Of a stretch of 64,000 bases of DNA, positions 32,844 to 40,711 are shown in pieces. The translations under genes were made by a program, and so were the position numbers. The stretch's first letter is position 1, and every line of letters begins with the position of its first letter. Origin of the DNA: Phycisphaerae bacterium. GTDB lineage: Bacteria > Planctomycetota > Phycisphaerae > UBA1845. The stretch lies in NCBI GenBank assembly GCA_028289375.1, contig JANQQK010000086.1:92889-156888 (forward strand), written 5' to 3'. The notes under the pieces were generated by a model. That model did no database searches. It worked only from the letters and a program-made list of their open reading frames with translations, and was not told where the DNA came from.

Positions 32844-34367
32844 ATGACCCGACGCATCGCCTTACTCGCAGCCGTTTCCCTGTTTCCCGCGATCCTCATC
32901 GCAGGGGACAAAATCGACTACCGCAATCCACCCCCGGGCACGTTCCGCGATGACTGGATGCTCGTCGAACTCAGCGGCAGCAAGGCTGGTTACTCGCACA
33001 GCACGCTCTCGCGTGACGGAGATGTCATCACATCGCGGACCCTCATGTCGATGACGATCAACAGATTCGATCAGTCCATCGACGTCTCCGTACTGAACAC
33101 CATTCGCGAGACCATCGATGGCCGACCATTGTCATTCGACTCCACCGTGAAGATGGGCACCATTGACATGGCAACACGCGGTCGAATCGCAGATGGGAAA
33201 GTGCATCTGGAAAGCACACAATTCGGTAAGACCACCAGGCAGAAGGTGCCATTCCCCGAAGGCGGAATGATGCTATGGGGTAACTATCTCGAAAGCCTCA
33301 AACATGGCTTTGAGGAAGGAACCCAATACGAAATCAGCGTGTTTGACCCGTCGATGAGTACCAACGACACCATCAAGGCGCTGGTGACGGTTGGCCCCAA
33401 AGAGATGATCCTCGTCGACGGCAAACAGGTTGAAGCCACAAGAGTGACGAGCGTGATGAAGTTGGCGGCCGGTGAATTCCCTTCGATAGGTTACGTTGAC
33501 GAGACAGGCCACATCGTGCGAGGAGAAGTCGCCCTCGCTGGCATCAGCATGGTCATGACCCAAACCGATCGCACTACCGCCCTGAAGGAGTTCACCCCGC
33601 CCGAATTCTTCGTCGATACCCTCGTCCGGGTCGACAAGCCGATCAATCGGGACACCGCCAACCGTGTCCAGTACACACTCCGTGTGAAGGGTGACGATCA
33701 GCATATTCCGCCACTGCCGACAACGACCATGCAGACGCCGGGTGCTCGTGATAAGAAGAGCGCCAAGCTGACAGTCACCCGCATCGACCACGATGCCCTG
33801 CTGAACGCCAAACCGATCAACGCCGGTAACGCTCCGCCCGAATTGGCCGAGTATCTCTGCGCCACACCCACACTCAACATCAACGACGATGCCATCGTCA
33901 ACATGGCCAGGAAAGCAGGCGGCGACGAGACCAATCCCTACAAGCTCGCCGACAAACTCCGCGTGTTTGTCAGCAGCGCCATCACCAACAAAAATCTCAA
34001 CGTCGGTTTCGCCACAGCCAGCGAAGTCTGCAGAAAACGCGAAGGCGACTGCACCGAACACGGCGTCTTGCTCGCAGCCCTTGGCCGCGTGCACCACCTC
34101 CCGTCACGCGTGGTCGTCGGACTTGCCTACCTGCCGAACTTTGGAGGCCGCAAAGACGTGTTCGGATTCCACATGTGGACACAGTTCCACATCGGCGGGC
34201 AGTGGGTCGACTTCGACGCAGCCCTCGAAGAAAGCGACTGCAACCCGGGCCGCATCGTGTTGGCCACGTCATCGCTCAAGGACTTCGGCGTCGGTGAGGT
34301 CGCGTTCGCAATCGTCGACATCATCACAGGCCTGCAGATCGACATCGACAAGATCGAACATCGCTGA
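32844..34367 (+). CDS. Secreted transglutaminase-like protein
   Basis: The 507-residue protein has a short signal peptide (ALLAAVSLFPAILIA) and a long N-terminal region up to about 330 that I do not recognise. A transglutaminase-like domain ends the protein with C403 (GDCTEHGVLLAALGR), H443 (GFHMWTQFHIGG) and D458 (WVDFDAAL) as the expected triad. Bacterial members act as peptidases or amidases more often than as cross-linkers. Location is periplasmic or extracellular. It follows sdhB by 50 bases but seems functionally unrelated to it. Confidence 0.87.
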   Translation: MTRRIALLAAVSLFPAILIAGDKIDYRNPPPGTFRDDWMLVELSGSKAGYSHSTLSRDGDVITSRTLMSMTINRFDQSIDVSVLNTIRETIDGRPLSFDSTVKMGTIDMATRGRIADGKVHLESTQFGKTTRQKVPFPEGGMMLWGNYLESLKHGFEEGTQYEISVFDPSMSTNDTIKALVTVGPKEMILVDGKQVEATRVTSVMKLAAGEFPSIGYVDETGHIVRGEVALAGISMVMTQTDRTTALKEFTPPEFFVDTLVRVDKPINRDTANRVQYTLRVKGDDQHIPPLPTTTMQTPGARDKKSAKLTVTRIDHDALLNAKPINAGNAPPELAEYLCATPTLNINDDAIVNMARKAGGDETNPYKLADKLRVFVSSAITNKNLNVGFATASEVCRKREGDCTEHGVLLAALGRVHHLPSRVVVGLAYLPNFGGRKDVFGFHMWTQFHIGGQWVDFDAALEESDCNPGRIVLATSSLKDFGVGEVAFAIVDIITGLQIDIDKIEHR

Positions 34368-34403
34368 CGCCCCCCTCAACGCCTTCGAACAATTCAAAAA
34401 TGC

Positions 34404-34473
34404 GGGATCCAGCGTCCATGCGTTGGGAGCATGCCCGCACGTGCGAGCTGGACTCGTTTGAAACGCTGGACCC
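34404..34473 (+). other. Strong stem-loop region in a long gene-free gap
   Basis: The gap 34368-34829 holds no convincing gene. Near its start, GGG-a-TCCAGCGT (34404-34415) pairs with ACGCTGGA-CCC (34463-34473) with a single bulged A. Inside is a 5-bp hairpin (CATGC 34417-34421 with GCATG 34429-34433) and a C-G-C/G-C-G element. TCCAGC could instead pair with GCTGGA at 34447-34452, so two exclusive folds are possible. It could be a structured RNA or the 3' end of the upstream message; no T-run follows it. Confidence 0.35.
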
Positions 34474-34762
34474 CACTGGCGCGTACCGGGGGCGCAAGGT
34501 CACGCGGTCAATCAAGTTCGATCAAAAACCCCTGATTCCCATTGCCCGTATCAGACCGGTCAAACCGGGGCAACCACCGCCCCGCCCGCCTCTCCTCGCC
34601 ATGTCCGGCAGATGCGACGTGCTTTTGTACGTTTCGGCAAAGTGTCGCAACAAGTCACAGGCCCGAAAATCGTGCACTGCGTCACTGTTCCTGAACGAAT
34701 TCAACAACCCTGATGAACTTCATCCACCCACACTTTGCTGGATTTGCCCCGCCCGCAAGCGA

Positions 34763-34768
34763 TACAAT
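34763..34768 (+). promoter_or_regulatory. Candidate -10 element for the secreted protein at 34830
   Basis: TACAAT at 34763-34768 matches five of six consensus bases and lies 61 bases before the ATG. No good -35 is visible (TGGATT sits 18 bases upstream). Confidence 0.3.
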
Positions 34769-34829
34769 AGCTTTCCGGAAGCGGCCCCAAACGAACCGAC
34801 AAACCGCGCCCGGAAAGGCCCATAATAAG

Positions 34830-35885
34830 ATGCTCAGCCGCAACACCACGACATCCCAACAACTGCTACTGCTCGCCGTAGCACTGGCCGGCATGTCGAC
34901 GCATGTCGCCAACGCCCACGTCATCGTGGAAAACAACCTGCGCGTCGGGTCCATCCCACAGACCGATGGCAACGGTTGGATCTGCAGCGTGTACCTCAAC
35001 ATACCGGACGAAAACGCAATCAACCTGCTCGCTGCCGAGTTCCACGTGACGAGCCAAACGCCCGACTTCACTTTCGAGACCCAATGGATCGACTTCCCCG
35101 CCGGACCTCTGGGCTCTGATCTCGATACCAGCTTCGCCACCATGGGCGACTTTTTCGACGACCACCTCGTCAACGTCTCCGACCCCACCAGGCTCGACGA
35201 GCCTTTTGGCAGCTTCCTTCTCGAATGCACGGGGTTCATTTCCGTCAGGCCAGAGGACGACATCGAGACCGTCGTCAAAGGCAACAGCGCCAACACCGCC
35301 CAACTGCCCACGTGGGTCGAAATCGGCACCTTCGGCAATGACGGCTTCCGGACCGAAATCGGCACGGAGACGATTTACCGCATCCCCATCGTCTCGGGCC
35401 CAACCAATCAGTTCTTCCACGAAAACATGATCTGCAATGGCTGGGGCATGTACCCCATCACCATCACCTACTTCAACCGCTACGCCCCGGATGATCTGTT
35501 CATGCACTCCGCCGGAGTCGAGGTGTACAGCTTTCATGGCAGCCCCTTCGCCTATCCGGGCGGCGCCATCCTCCAACTCTCCGATGGAACACCCGCCACA
35601 CTTTTACCCCCACGTGTGATCTACCAGCAGGCGGACATCGGACCATTGCAGGATGGCGACTTCAACGCCGACGGCATCGTTGACTTTCTCGACTATCAAT
35701 GGGTGCAACGCTGCTTCACGGGACCTGCCGGCGAAGATGTGTTCCCGCCGATCGGCTGCTCACGCACCTCGTGCACCAGCTGCACCGACGACACGATCGG
35801 GTTTCTCGATTTCGATGACGATGGGGACGTCGACGAATTCGATTTCAGCGCGTTTCAAAATGCCGTCCTGTCACAGTTCCCATAG
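34830..35885 (+). CDS. Secreted protein with dockerin-like C-terminus, unrecognised body
   Basis: The 351-residue protein has a signal peptide (LLLLAVALAGMSTHVANA), a body of about 250 residues rich in aromatic and acidic residues with no family I recognise (VIVENNLRVGSIPQTDG, WICSVYLNIPDENAINLL), and a dockerin-like tail. The tail has DFNADGIVDFLDYQWVQRCF, then a Cys-rich spacer and DFDDDGDVDEFDFSAFQNAV. It ends QFP a few residues after the last repeat. It is followed after nine bases by a multiheme cytochrome with the same kind of tail, so the two are likely one secreted system. The earlier in-frame ATG at 34713 lacks a signal peptide and was not used. Confidence 0.8.
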   Translation: MLSRNTTTSQQLLLLAVALAGMSTHVANAHVIVENNLRVGSIPQTDGNGWICSVYLNIPDENAINLLAAEFHVTSQTPDFTFETQWIDFPAGPLGSDLDTSFATMGDFFDDHLVNVSDPTRLDEPFGSFLLECTGFISVRPEDDIETVVKGNSANTAQLPTWVEIGTFGNDGFRTEIGTETIYRIPIVSGPTNQFFHENMICNGWGMYPITITYFNRYAPDDLFMHSAGVEVYSFHGSPFAYPGGAILQLSDGTPATLLPPRVIYQQADIGPLQDGDFNADGIVDFLDYQWVQRCFTGPAGEDVFPPIGCSRTSCTSCTDDTIGFLDFDDDGDVDEFDFSAFQNAVLSQFP

Positions 35886-35894
35886 GGGCATCAA

Positions 35895-37730
35895 ATGAGA
35901 CCTGCCGCCCAACGCAACTTCGCCACCGCCATCCTCGCTCTTGCGACGGCCATCACTGGCGCGCAGGCCGAACAGGTTCCAACAGACATCGAAGCCTTCT
36001 TCCAACCAGGATCACAACCAAGCGGCGAGGTCGTCTACGAGTCCTTTCGCCCCAGCTCGAATTGCCAGAACTGCCACTTCGGCGATGGCGACGAGGTCTT
36101 TGTCATCTTCGCCAACTGGCAGGGCAGCATGATGGCCCAATCAGCACGCGATCCAATGTTCCACGCCTGCCTCGCCATCGCCAACCAGGACGCCGCCTTC
36201 GCCGGCGATCTGTGCATCCGCTGCCACACCCCCGCCGGCTGGATCCAGGGACGCAGTGAGCCAACCGACGGTTCCGCGTTGATCGCACAGGATCTCGACG
36301 GCGTGAGTTGCAGCGTCTGCCACCGCATGGTCGACCCCGTCTTCAAACCCGGCATCAGCCCTGACGTCGACGCCGACATCCTCGCCAACATCAACCCCCT
36401 GCCCGTGTCACCAGGAGGCGGCAACTTCATCCTCGATCCGGTCGACCGCCGCCGTGGCCCATACGACTTCATCTTCAACGCCGGCCACGCGTGGCTGCCG
36501 TCGCCCTTCCACCGCTCGTCCGAGTTGTGCGCCACCTGCCACGACGTCAGCAACCCGGTCTACGAACGTCAGCCCGACGGCACCTACGGCCTGACCGATC
36601 TCGAACATCCGCACCCGACGGCCGACAAGTACGATATGTTTCCACTTGAACGCACCTACAGCGAGTGGCTGCACAGCGCGTATGCAGACGGCGGCGTCGA
36701 CGCGGGTGGTCGCTTCGGTGGCAACATCGACGTCGTCAGCACCTGCCAGGACTGCCACATGCCCAAAACCGAGGGACAAGGCTGCTTCATCCCCGGAACG
36801 CCCATCCGCACAGATCTGCCGTCGCACGACTTCGCCGGCGGCAATGCCTGGGCACAGGACATGATTCTCAACCTCTACCCCGACGACAACCTCGTCCCCG
36901 AATTCCTCCAAGCCACACAGGAGCGCGCCATCTCCATGCTCGAACGTGCGGCTGACCTGACGCTTACCCAGCAGGGCAACTACGTCTCCGCACGCGTCAC
37001 AAACGAAACAGGCCACAAGCTGCCCACCGGATACCCGGAAGGCCGACGCATGTGGCTCAACACGCAACTGACCAACGACGCCGACCAGATCATTCGCGAG
37101 TTTGGCCTGTACGAGGAGTTGTCCGCCGAACTCCACACCACCAACACGAAGGTCTACGAAGCCAAGCTCGGCGTCGACCAGACCATCGCCAACGCCACCG
37201 GCCTGCCACCCGGCGAATCCTTTCACTTCGTGCTCAACAATGTGATCATCAAGGACAACCGCATTCCACCGCGGGGTTTCACGAACGCTGCATTTGAATC
37301 GGTTCAGGCATCCCCGGTCGGGGCAACCTACGCAGATGGCCAGCATTGGGACGACACGCGGTTCCGGCTCCAGCAGGGAGCGACCACTGCAACCGTCCGC
37401 CTCTACTACCAGTCCGCCAGCAAGGAATACATCACCTTCCTGCGCGATGAAAACGAGACCAACGACGCTGGCGACATCCTCTACGAGCAGTGGGAACTCA
37501 CCGGCAAGTCCCCGCCCGTCCTGATGGCCACCGCCACCATCGACCTCGCCCCATTTGCCAACGGCGATGCAGACGACAACGGCACGGTCAACTTGGACGA
37601 CTACGCCGCCTTCCTGGCCTGCGAATCCAACCCGATCGGTCCATCATGTGAAGCCTTCGATTTCGACGATGACACCGACGTGGACCTGGTCGACTTCGGC
37701 GAATTGCAGATCGAACTCAGCCAGCCATGA
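35895..37730 (+). CDS. Pentaheme c-type cytochrome fused to a dockerin-like tail
   Basis: The 611-residue protein has a signal peptide (ATAILALATAITGAQA) and five CxxCH sites: C57-QNCH, C107-IRCH, C139-SVCH, C212-ATCH and C284-QDCH. They sit in a multiheme region related to cytochrome c554-type proteins (GSMMAQSARDPMFHACLA, LCIRCHTPAGW). Residues 340-550 form a beta-rich region, and 553-610 hold two EF-hand-like repeats (NGDADDNGTVNLDDYAAFLA and DFDDDTDVDLVDFGELQI). Hemes are attached outside the cytoplasm, so the protein is periplasmic or extracellular. It may carry electrons to or from an extracellular partner. A multiheme cytochrome with a dockerin-type tail is an unusual combination. Confidence 0.9.
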   Translation: MRPAAQRNFATAILALATAITGAQAEQVPTDIEAFFQPGSQPSGEVVYESFRPSSNCQNCHFGDGDEVFVIFANWQGSMMAQSARDPMFHACLAIANQDAAFAGDLCIRCHTPAGWIQGRSEPTDGSALIAQDLDGVSCSVCHRMVDPVFKPGISPDVDADILANINPLPVSPGGGNFILDPVDRRRGPYDFIFNAGHAWLPSPFHRSSELCATCHDVSNPVYERQPDGTYGLTDLEHPHPTADKYDMFPLERTYSEWLHSAYADGGVDAGGRFGGNIDVVSTCQDCHMPKTEGQGCFIPGTPIRTDLPSHDFAGGNAWAQDMILNLYPDDNLVPEFLQATQERAISMLERAADLTLTQQGNYVSARVTNETGHKLPTGYPEGRRMWLNTQLTNDADQIIREFGLYEELSAELHTTNTKVYEAKLGVDQTIANATGLPPGESFHFVLNNVIIKDNRIPPRGFTNAAFESVQASPVGATYADGQHWDDTRFRLQQGATTATVRLYYQSASKEYITFLRDENETNDAGDILYEQWELTGKSPPVLMATATIDLAPFANGDADDNGTVNLDDYAAFLACESNPIGPSCEAFDFDDDTDVDLVDFGELQIELSQP

Positions 37731-37801
37731 TGTACGATTTCCGCACGAATTGACTTTTCTCACCAACGCCGTGCAACAGCGGCACAATCTACCTGCCGAC
37801 G

Positions 37802-37831
37802 TTGAATTCGGACCCACCGATTCGATAGACT
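37802..37831 (+). promoter_or_regulatory. Candidate promoter for the IPTL-CTERM protein
   Basis: TTGAAT (37802-37807) and TAGACT (37826-37831) are 18 bases apart, giving a start near 37838, about 65 bases before the ATG at 37903. Confidence 0.4.
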
Positions 37832-37902
37832 CAGTGCGGCAGCCGATACGTTAAGGCTGGTCCTGCATCTCAACCAGGCACGCTGAACAGGGGTTCTCCA
37901 TC

Positions 37903-38790
37903 ATGACACGTAACGCCATCGCACTTGCACTTATCGGAACATTGGCCTCCACCGCCGTCGCCCAACGACCGGTTCCCGTTGGATCGAGTCGCATCACGGT
38001 CAGCTATGAAACAGCGACCGGCCCGGTCAGCTTTTCGGGAGACCGCGACTACCTTGGAGACGCGATGGGCCCCAGCAACGCGACGAATCTCGACGAAGCA
38101 AGCAACATCAGGGCCTTCAATGCCGTGAACTCGTTCGGTCGCCGCACGTTTTTGTCCAACATCAACCCGATGTTCGCAGACGTCCTGCGCGAAGATGAAT
38201 CGCTGATCGCCCACGCGTTCTTCAAGATCGATTTTGCCGACGACTATTTCCCCGGCATCGTCGAGGGCGGCGTCATCACCATCACGGTCGATGAGGTCAA
38301 ATTCGATCAGCCAGTCGTGGTCGACCGGAACACGGTCATGCTGCACTCTCTCTGGAACACGCAGGCAGACCAGTTGAATCCCCCCTACATCGACCTCCAC
38401 AACCACCAAACGCGCACGTCGCAGTTCCGCGACATCAGTGAGTTCATCGCCGGCGGCGTCTTCGGTGAGTTCCCCGTGCCCAATTACGCCCTCGGCGTGC
38501 TCGCGCCGGTCGTCAGCGGTCAAGGCACCGACACGCTCCGCATCACCGCACGCATCCCCTACGGCTTGCTCAGGCACCTGGAAGATCAGGGCCAATCCGT
38601 TCCCGGTGGTCTGCCCGCGCCGCAAGGGTTCCTCGAGCCCTTCCACTTCCACGTGGAGTACGCAGTCGCGTTCGCGGATGACACGTCAGCCGTGCCGACC
38701 GCGTCGCAGTGGAGCTACCTGACAATGGCCGCGATCCTGCTGGTCACATCGGGTTGCGTGCTGCTCCGCCGCGAGCATGCCGCCGGATGA
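37903..38790 (+). CDS. Secreted protein with IPTL-CTERM-like sorting tail
   Basis: The 295-residue protein has a signal peptide (AIALALIGTLASTAVAQ), a body I do not recognise (ITVSYETATGPVSF, AHAFFKIDFADDYFPG, HFHVEYAVAF) and a C-terminal sorting region. That region is VPTASQW, a hydrophobic helix YLTMAAILLVTSGCVLL, then RREHAAG. This is the IPTL-CTERM pattern, a relative of PEP-CTERM thought to be handled by an exosortase/archaeosortase-like system. It should be held in the inner membrane before sorting to the surface. No exosortase gene lies in the window. Confidence 0.8.
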   Translation: MTRNAIALALIGTLASTAVAQRPVPVGSSRITVSYETATGPVSFSGDRDYLGDAMGPSNATNLDEASNIRAFNAVNSFGRRTFLSNINPMFADVLREDESLIAHAFFKIDFADDYFPGIVEGGVITITVDEVKFDQPVVVDRNTVMLHSLWNTQADQLNPPYIDLHNHQTRTSQFRDISEFIAGGVFGEFPVPNYALGVLAPVVSGQGTDTLRITARIPYGLLRHLEDQGQSVPGGLPAPQGFLEPFHFHVEYAVAFADDTSAVPTASQWSYLTMAAILLVTSGCVLLRREHAAG

Positions 38791-38802
38791 CCGAATCGAC
38801 AT

Positions 38803-38833
38803 AATCGCTTATCAAGAATAATGTTAAGTGATT
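38803..38833 (+). other. Nine-base-pair hairpin after the IPTL-CTERM gene
   Basis: AATCGCTTA (38803-38811) pairs with TAAGTGATT (38825-38833) with one G-T pair and a 13-base loop, 12 bases after the stop codon. There is no T-run, so it may protect the 3' end rather than terminate. Confidence 0.4.
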
Positions 38834-38869
38834 GCGCAGCAGTCTTCACCCGATGGCGGTGTTCTGCGC
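38834..38869 (+). other. Nested hairpin upstream of the small RNA
   Basis: GCGCAG (38834-38839) pairs with CTGCGC (38864-38869), with CACC/GGTG (38847-38850 and 38858-38861) inside. It directly follows the previous hairpin. It could be part of the 3' end of the upstream message or belong to a longer RNA. Confidence 0.35.
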
Positions 38870-38954
38870 CGCGAACGCGATTCCCGAATTCCTAACATCC
38901 TGAAAACAATAGCTTTACAAGAACCCGATGCGTCTTGGCTGGAGAAAACTCACA

Positions 38955-38983
38955 TTGACAGCCCGAATGGCCGGTGATAGATT
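38955..38983 (+). promoter_or_regulatory. Strong candidate promoter of the orphan small RNA
   Basis: A perfect -35 (TTGACA, 38955-38960), a 17-base spacer and TAGATT (38978-38983) predict a start at 38990. That is exactly the first base of the first hairpin of the RNA below. It is the best promoter-like sequence in the window, yet no open reading frame follows it on this strand. Confidence 0.65.
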
Positions 38984-38989
38984 CCCGGC

Positions 38990-39100
38990 GGATGGCTCGA
39001 CCATCCCCAACGTTGCGAAGCAACAGCTTCCTGGATCGGCTACTTCTTAGCCGTGGCGGACTTCCGGGATCGGGTACAACTCGATCTCGGAAGTTTTTTT
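38990..39100 (+). ncRNA. Candidate structured small RNA, about 110 nt
   Basis: Between the promoter above and a T-run terminator lie four hairpins in a row. Hairpin 1 is GGATGG-ctcga-CCATCC (38990-39006). Hairpin 2 is GTTGC-gaa-GCAAC (39012-39024). Hairpin 3 is CGGCTA-cttct-TAGCCG (39037-39053). Hairpin 4 is the terminator at 39060-39094. The single-stranded stretch between 2 and 3 reads AGCTTCCTGGAT, whose CUUCCU could pair with Shine-Dalgarno sequences. There is no start codon or reading frame, and tdk downstream is on the other strand. I do not recognise it as tmRNA, 6S, SRP or RNase P RNA. It looks like a free-standing trans-acting RNA, but this is unproven. Confidence 0.6.
39060..39100 (+). 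terminator. Rho-independent terminator of the small RNA
   Basis: ACTTCCGGGATCG (39060-39072) pairs with CGATCTCGGAAGT (39082-39094) with one G-T pair and a nine-base loop, followed by seven T (39094-39100). It works only in the plus direction, since the other strand has no T-run after the stem. Confidence 0.85.
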
Positions 39101-39161
39101 GTGGTATGAATGCGGTTCACCCAGTGCGTGCGACCTGAATCGCGCCGGCGCTCGCGGATCA

Positions 39162-39797
39162 TCAGTCGACAGGCAATTGCGCATCCGTTGTCGACCGCCG
39201 CAACGTGTCATCATCTTCCGGCGGCGGCGTCCAGCACGATTCACATCGCGGTTCAAACGCCTCCGCCCCGCCGACCAGATTGCCACCGACGAACGGGACG
39301 AGGCGCTGCGTGCGCGTGGCTTTGCCGTTGCAACGTGCGCAGGGCGTCGTTTTGACGGTGACCGAGTCGGCCTGTTTGCGAAGCTGGGCAATGATGGGAA
39401 AAGGGCGCCCCCAACTATCGAGATCGAGCGTCGTGACGATGACATCAAGCCCGCGATCCCGCAGGGCGACGCAGACATCGGGGAACGTCTCGTCGAAGAA
39501 GTGCCCCTCGTCGATGGCAACCACGCGGACGGTGGCTGCGTCGTGTACCAGCAAATCCGCACTGTCGCTCACCGGGTGGGCGTTGCAACTACGGTGGTTG
39601 TGGCTGACAACGCGGGTGGTGTGGTAACGCTTGTCGAGGCTGTGCTTGAAGACGCGGACGGCGTCATCGGGCAGGTCGCCGACCCTGTCGATCAGGGCTT
39701 CGGTCTTGCCGGCGAACATACAGCCGCAGATCACATGGATCGTGCCGGGCTGTCCCGGCTCACGATGGACCCCGATGCCGTTGATGATGCTCGACAT
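39162..39797 (-). CDS. tdk: Thymidine kinase, type II
   Basis: The 211-residue protein has the P-loop GCMFAGKTEALI, the Walker B-like VVAIDEGHFF, the catalytic Glu in that stretch, a lasso domain zinc site (C-A-R-C and C-E-S-C) and the TLDLDSWGRPF loop. It phosphorylates thymidine in the salvage pathway. The ATG at 39797 (MSSIINGIG) is preferred to 39815. It is the last gene of the trmB-TPR-tdk run. The C-terminus (PPPEDDDTLRR) is an extra, probably disordered tail. Confidence 0.93.
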   Translation of the reverse strand: MSSIINGIGVHREPGQPGTIHVICGCMFAGKTEALIDRVGDLPDDAVRVFKHSLDKRYHTTRVVSHNHRSCNAHPVSDSADLLVHDAATVRVVAIDEGHFFDETFPDVCVALRDRGLDVIVTTLDLDSWGRPFPIIAQLRKQADSVTVKTTPCARCNGKATRTQRLVPFVGGNLVGGAEAFEPRCESCWTPPPEDDDTLRRSTTDAQLPVD

Positions 39798-39842
39798 GCG
39801 GGCATGGTAACGCATGCCGAACCGTGATACAGCAGTCGCCGA

Positions 39843-40649
39843 CTATTTTTCCCGCTCGCCGGAGCCCCGCTCTGCCACCACCTCCGACGCCGGCACGCTC
39901 AGTCGGGCGATTTCGTGTAGCTTGCCGACCCAGCGATCGCCCGGTTCGAGCTTGAGGGCGTGGCGAATTGCGCGATAGCCACCAAGCGGATCGTCGGAGT
40001 AGAAGCGATAGTAGCCCAATAGCGTCCAGACGGCCGCGTTTGACGGGTTGGCTTCGGCGTCGGCGTGCAATTGGTTGATGTGTTTGAGGAATTCCTGGCG
40101 ATCGTCGTAGTGATCGCGGACGTCGATGTCGAGGTTCATCAACGCCGGCTGCAATTGAAACGCACGCTTCAGCAGCAGCGCCGCATCGTCGTAGTGGCCG
40201 AGTGCAACCAGTGCGTGGGCCGCGTGCAAACGGCTCATCGGGTCTCCCTGATCCAGCCGGGCCGCCAGCGTCAGATGTCGCACCGCACCGCCATAGTCGC
40301 CCTTGCGGAACTTCTCGATCCCCTCCGCCATCGCAATGCCCTGCGCATCGCTGCGGCGATTGGACGACATTTCGCGTCGCGCGGCCGCCAACCCATCACG
40401 AAACCCGTCCTCGTATCCGCGATCGTACGCCTGCGTGGCGGCCATTTCCTCGGCCCACGTTTTCACGGTGTAACCCGGTGGAATGCCGTCGCGCTCGAAC
40501 CGTTCATGGCGTTCGAGTGATTGCTGACGCTGCTTTCGATATCCACGGTCATCCTCGCTTCGCGGCGCAGGTTCGTTCTGTTCCTGGCCCCAGATGGGCG
40601 TGAGCAGCAGCAAGGCAAGCATCAACATGACGGACAGCGATGTGCGCAT
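39843..40649 (-). CDS. Secreted TPR-containing protein, unrecognised
   Basis: The 268-residue protein has a signal peptide (LSVMLMLALLLLTPIWGQ), a charged region with R-Q-Q-S-L-E-R-H-E-R-F-E-R, then YDRGYEDGFRDGLAAARREM, and TPR-like helices from about 115 onwards (EKFRKGDYGGAVRHLTLAAR, HALVALGHYDDAALLLKRAF and VWTLLGYYRFYSDDPLGGY). TPR repeats hold protein partners. A strong GGAGG site seven bases before the ATG at 40649 decides the start. It lies 62 bases after trmB and 45 bases before tdk. The role is unknown. Confidence 0.8.
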   Translation of the reverse strand: MRTSLSVMLMLALLLLTPIWGQEQNEPAPRSEDDRGYRKQRQQSLERHERFERDGIPPGYTVKTWAEEMAATQAYDRGYEDGFRDGLAAARREMSSNRRSDAQGIAMAEGIEKFRKGDYGGAVRHLTLAARLDQGDPMSRLHAAHALVALGHYDDAALLLKRAFQLQPALMNLDIDVRDHYDDRQEFLKHINQLHADAEANPSNAAVWTLLGYYRFYSDDPLGGYRAIRHALKLEPGDRWVGKLHEIARLSVPASEVVAERGSGEREK

Positions 40650-40711
40650 AACCGATCCTCCAGGTGGATTCCAAGTCGTGGCTCGTTTCACATTGTACCC
40701 CGCGATGGGGA

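Noticed and set aside
34515..34535. A GTTCGATC sequence resembling a tRNA T-loop
   Set aside because: There is no matching T-stem, anticodon arm or acceptor stem around it. I found no tRNA in the window.
34400..34825. A 141-codon plus-strand frame in the long gap before the secreted protein
   Set aside because: No ribosome binding site, no motif, atypical composition and overlap with the stem-loop region; it ends just before the real start of the next gene.
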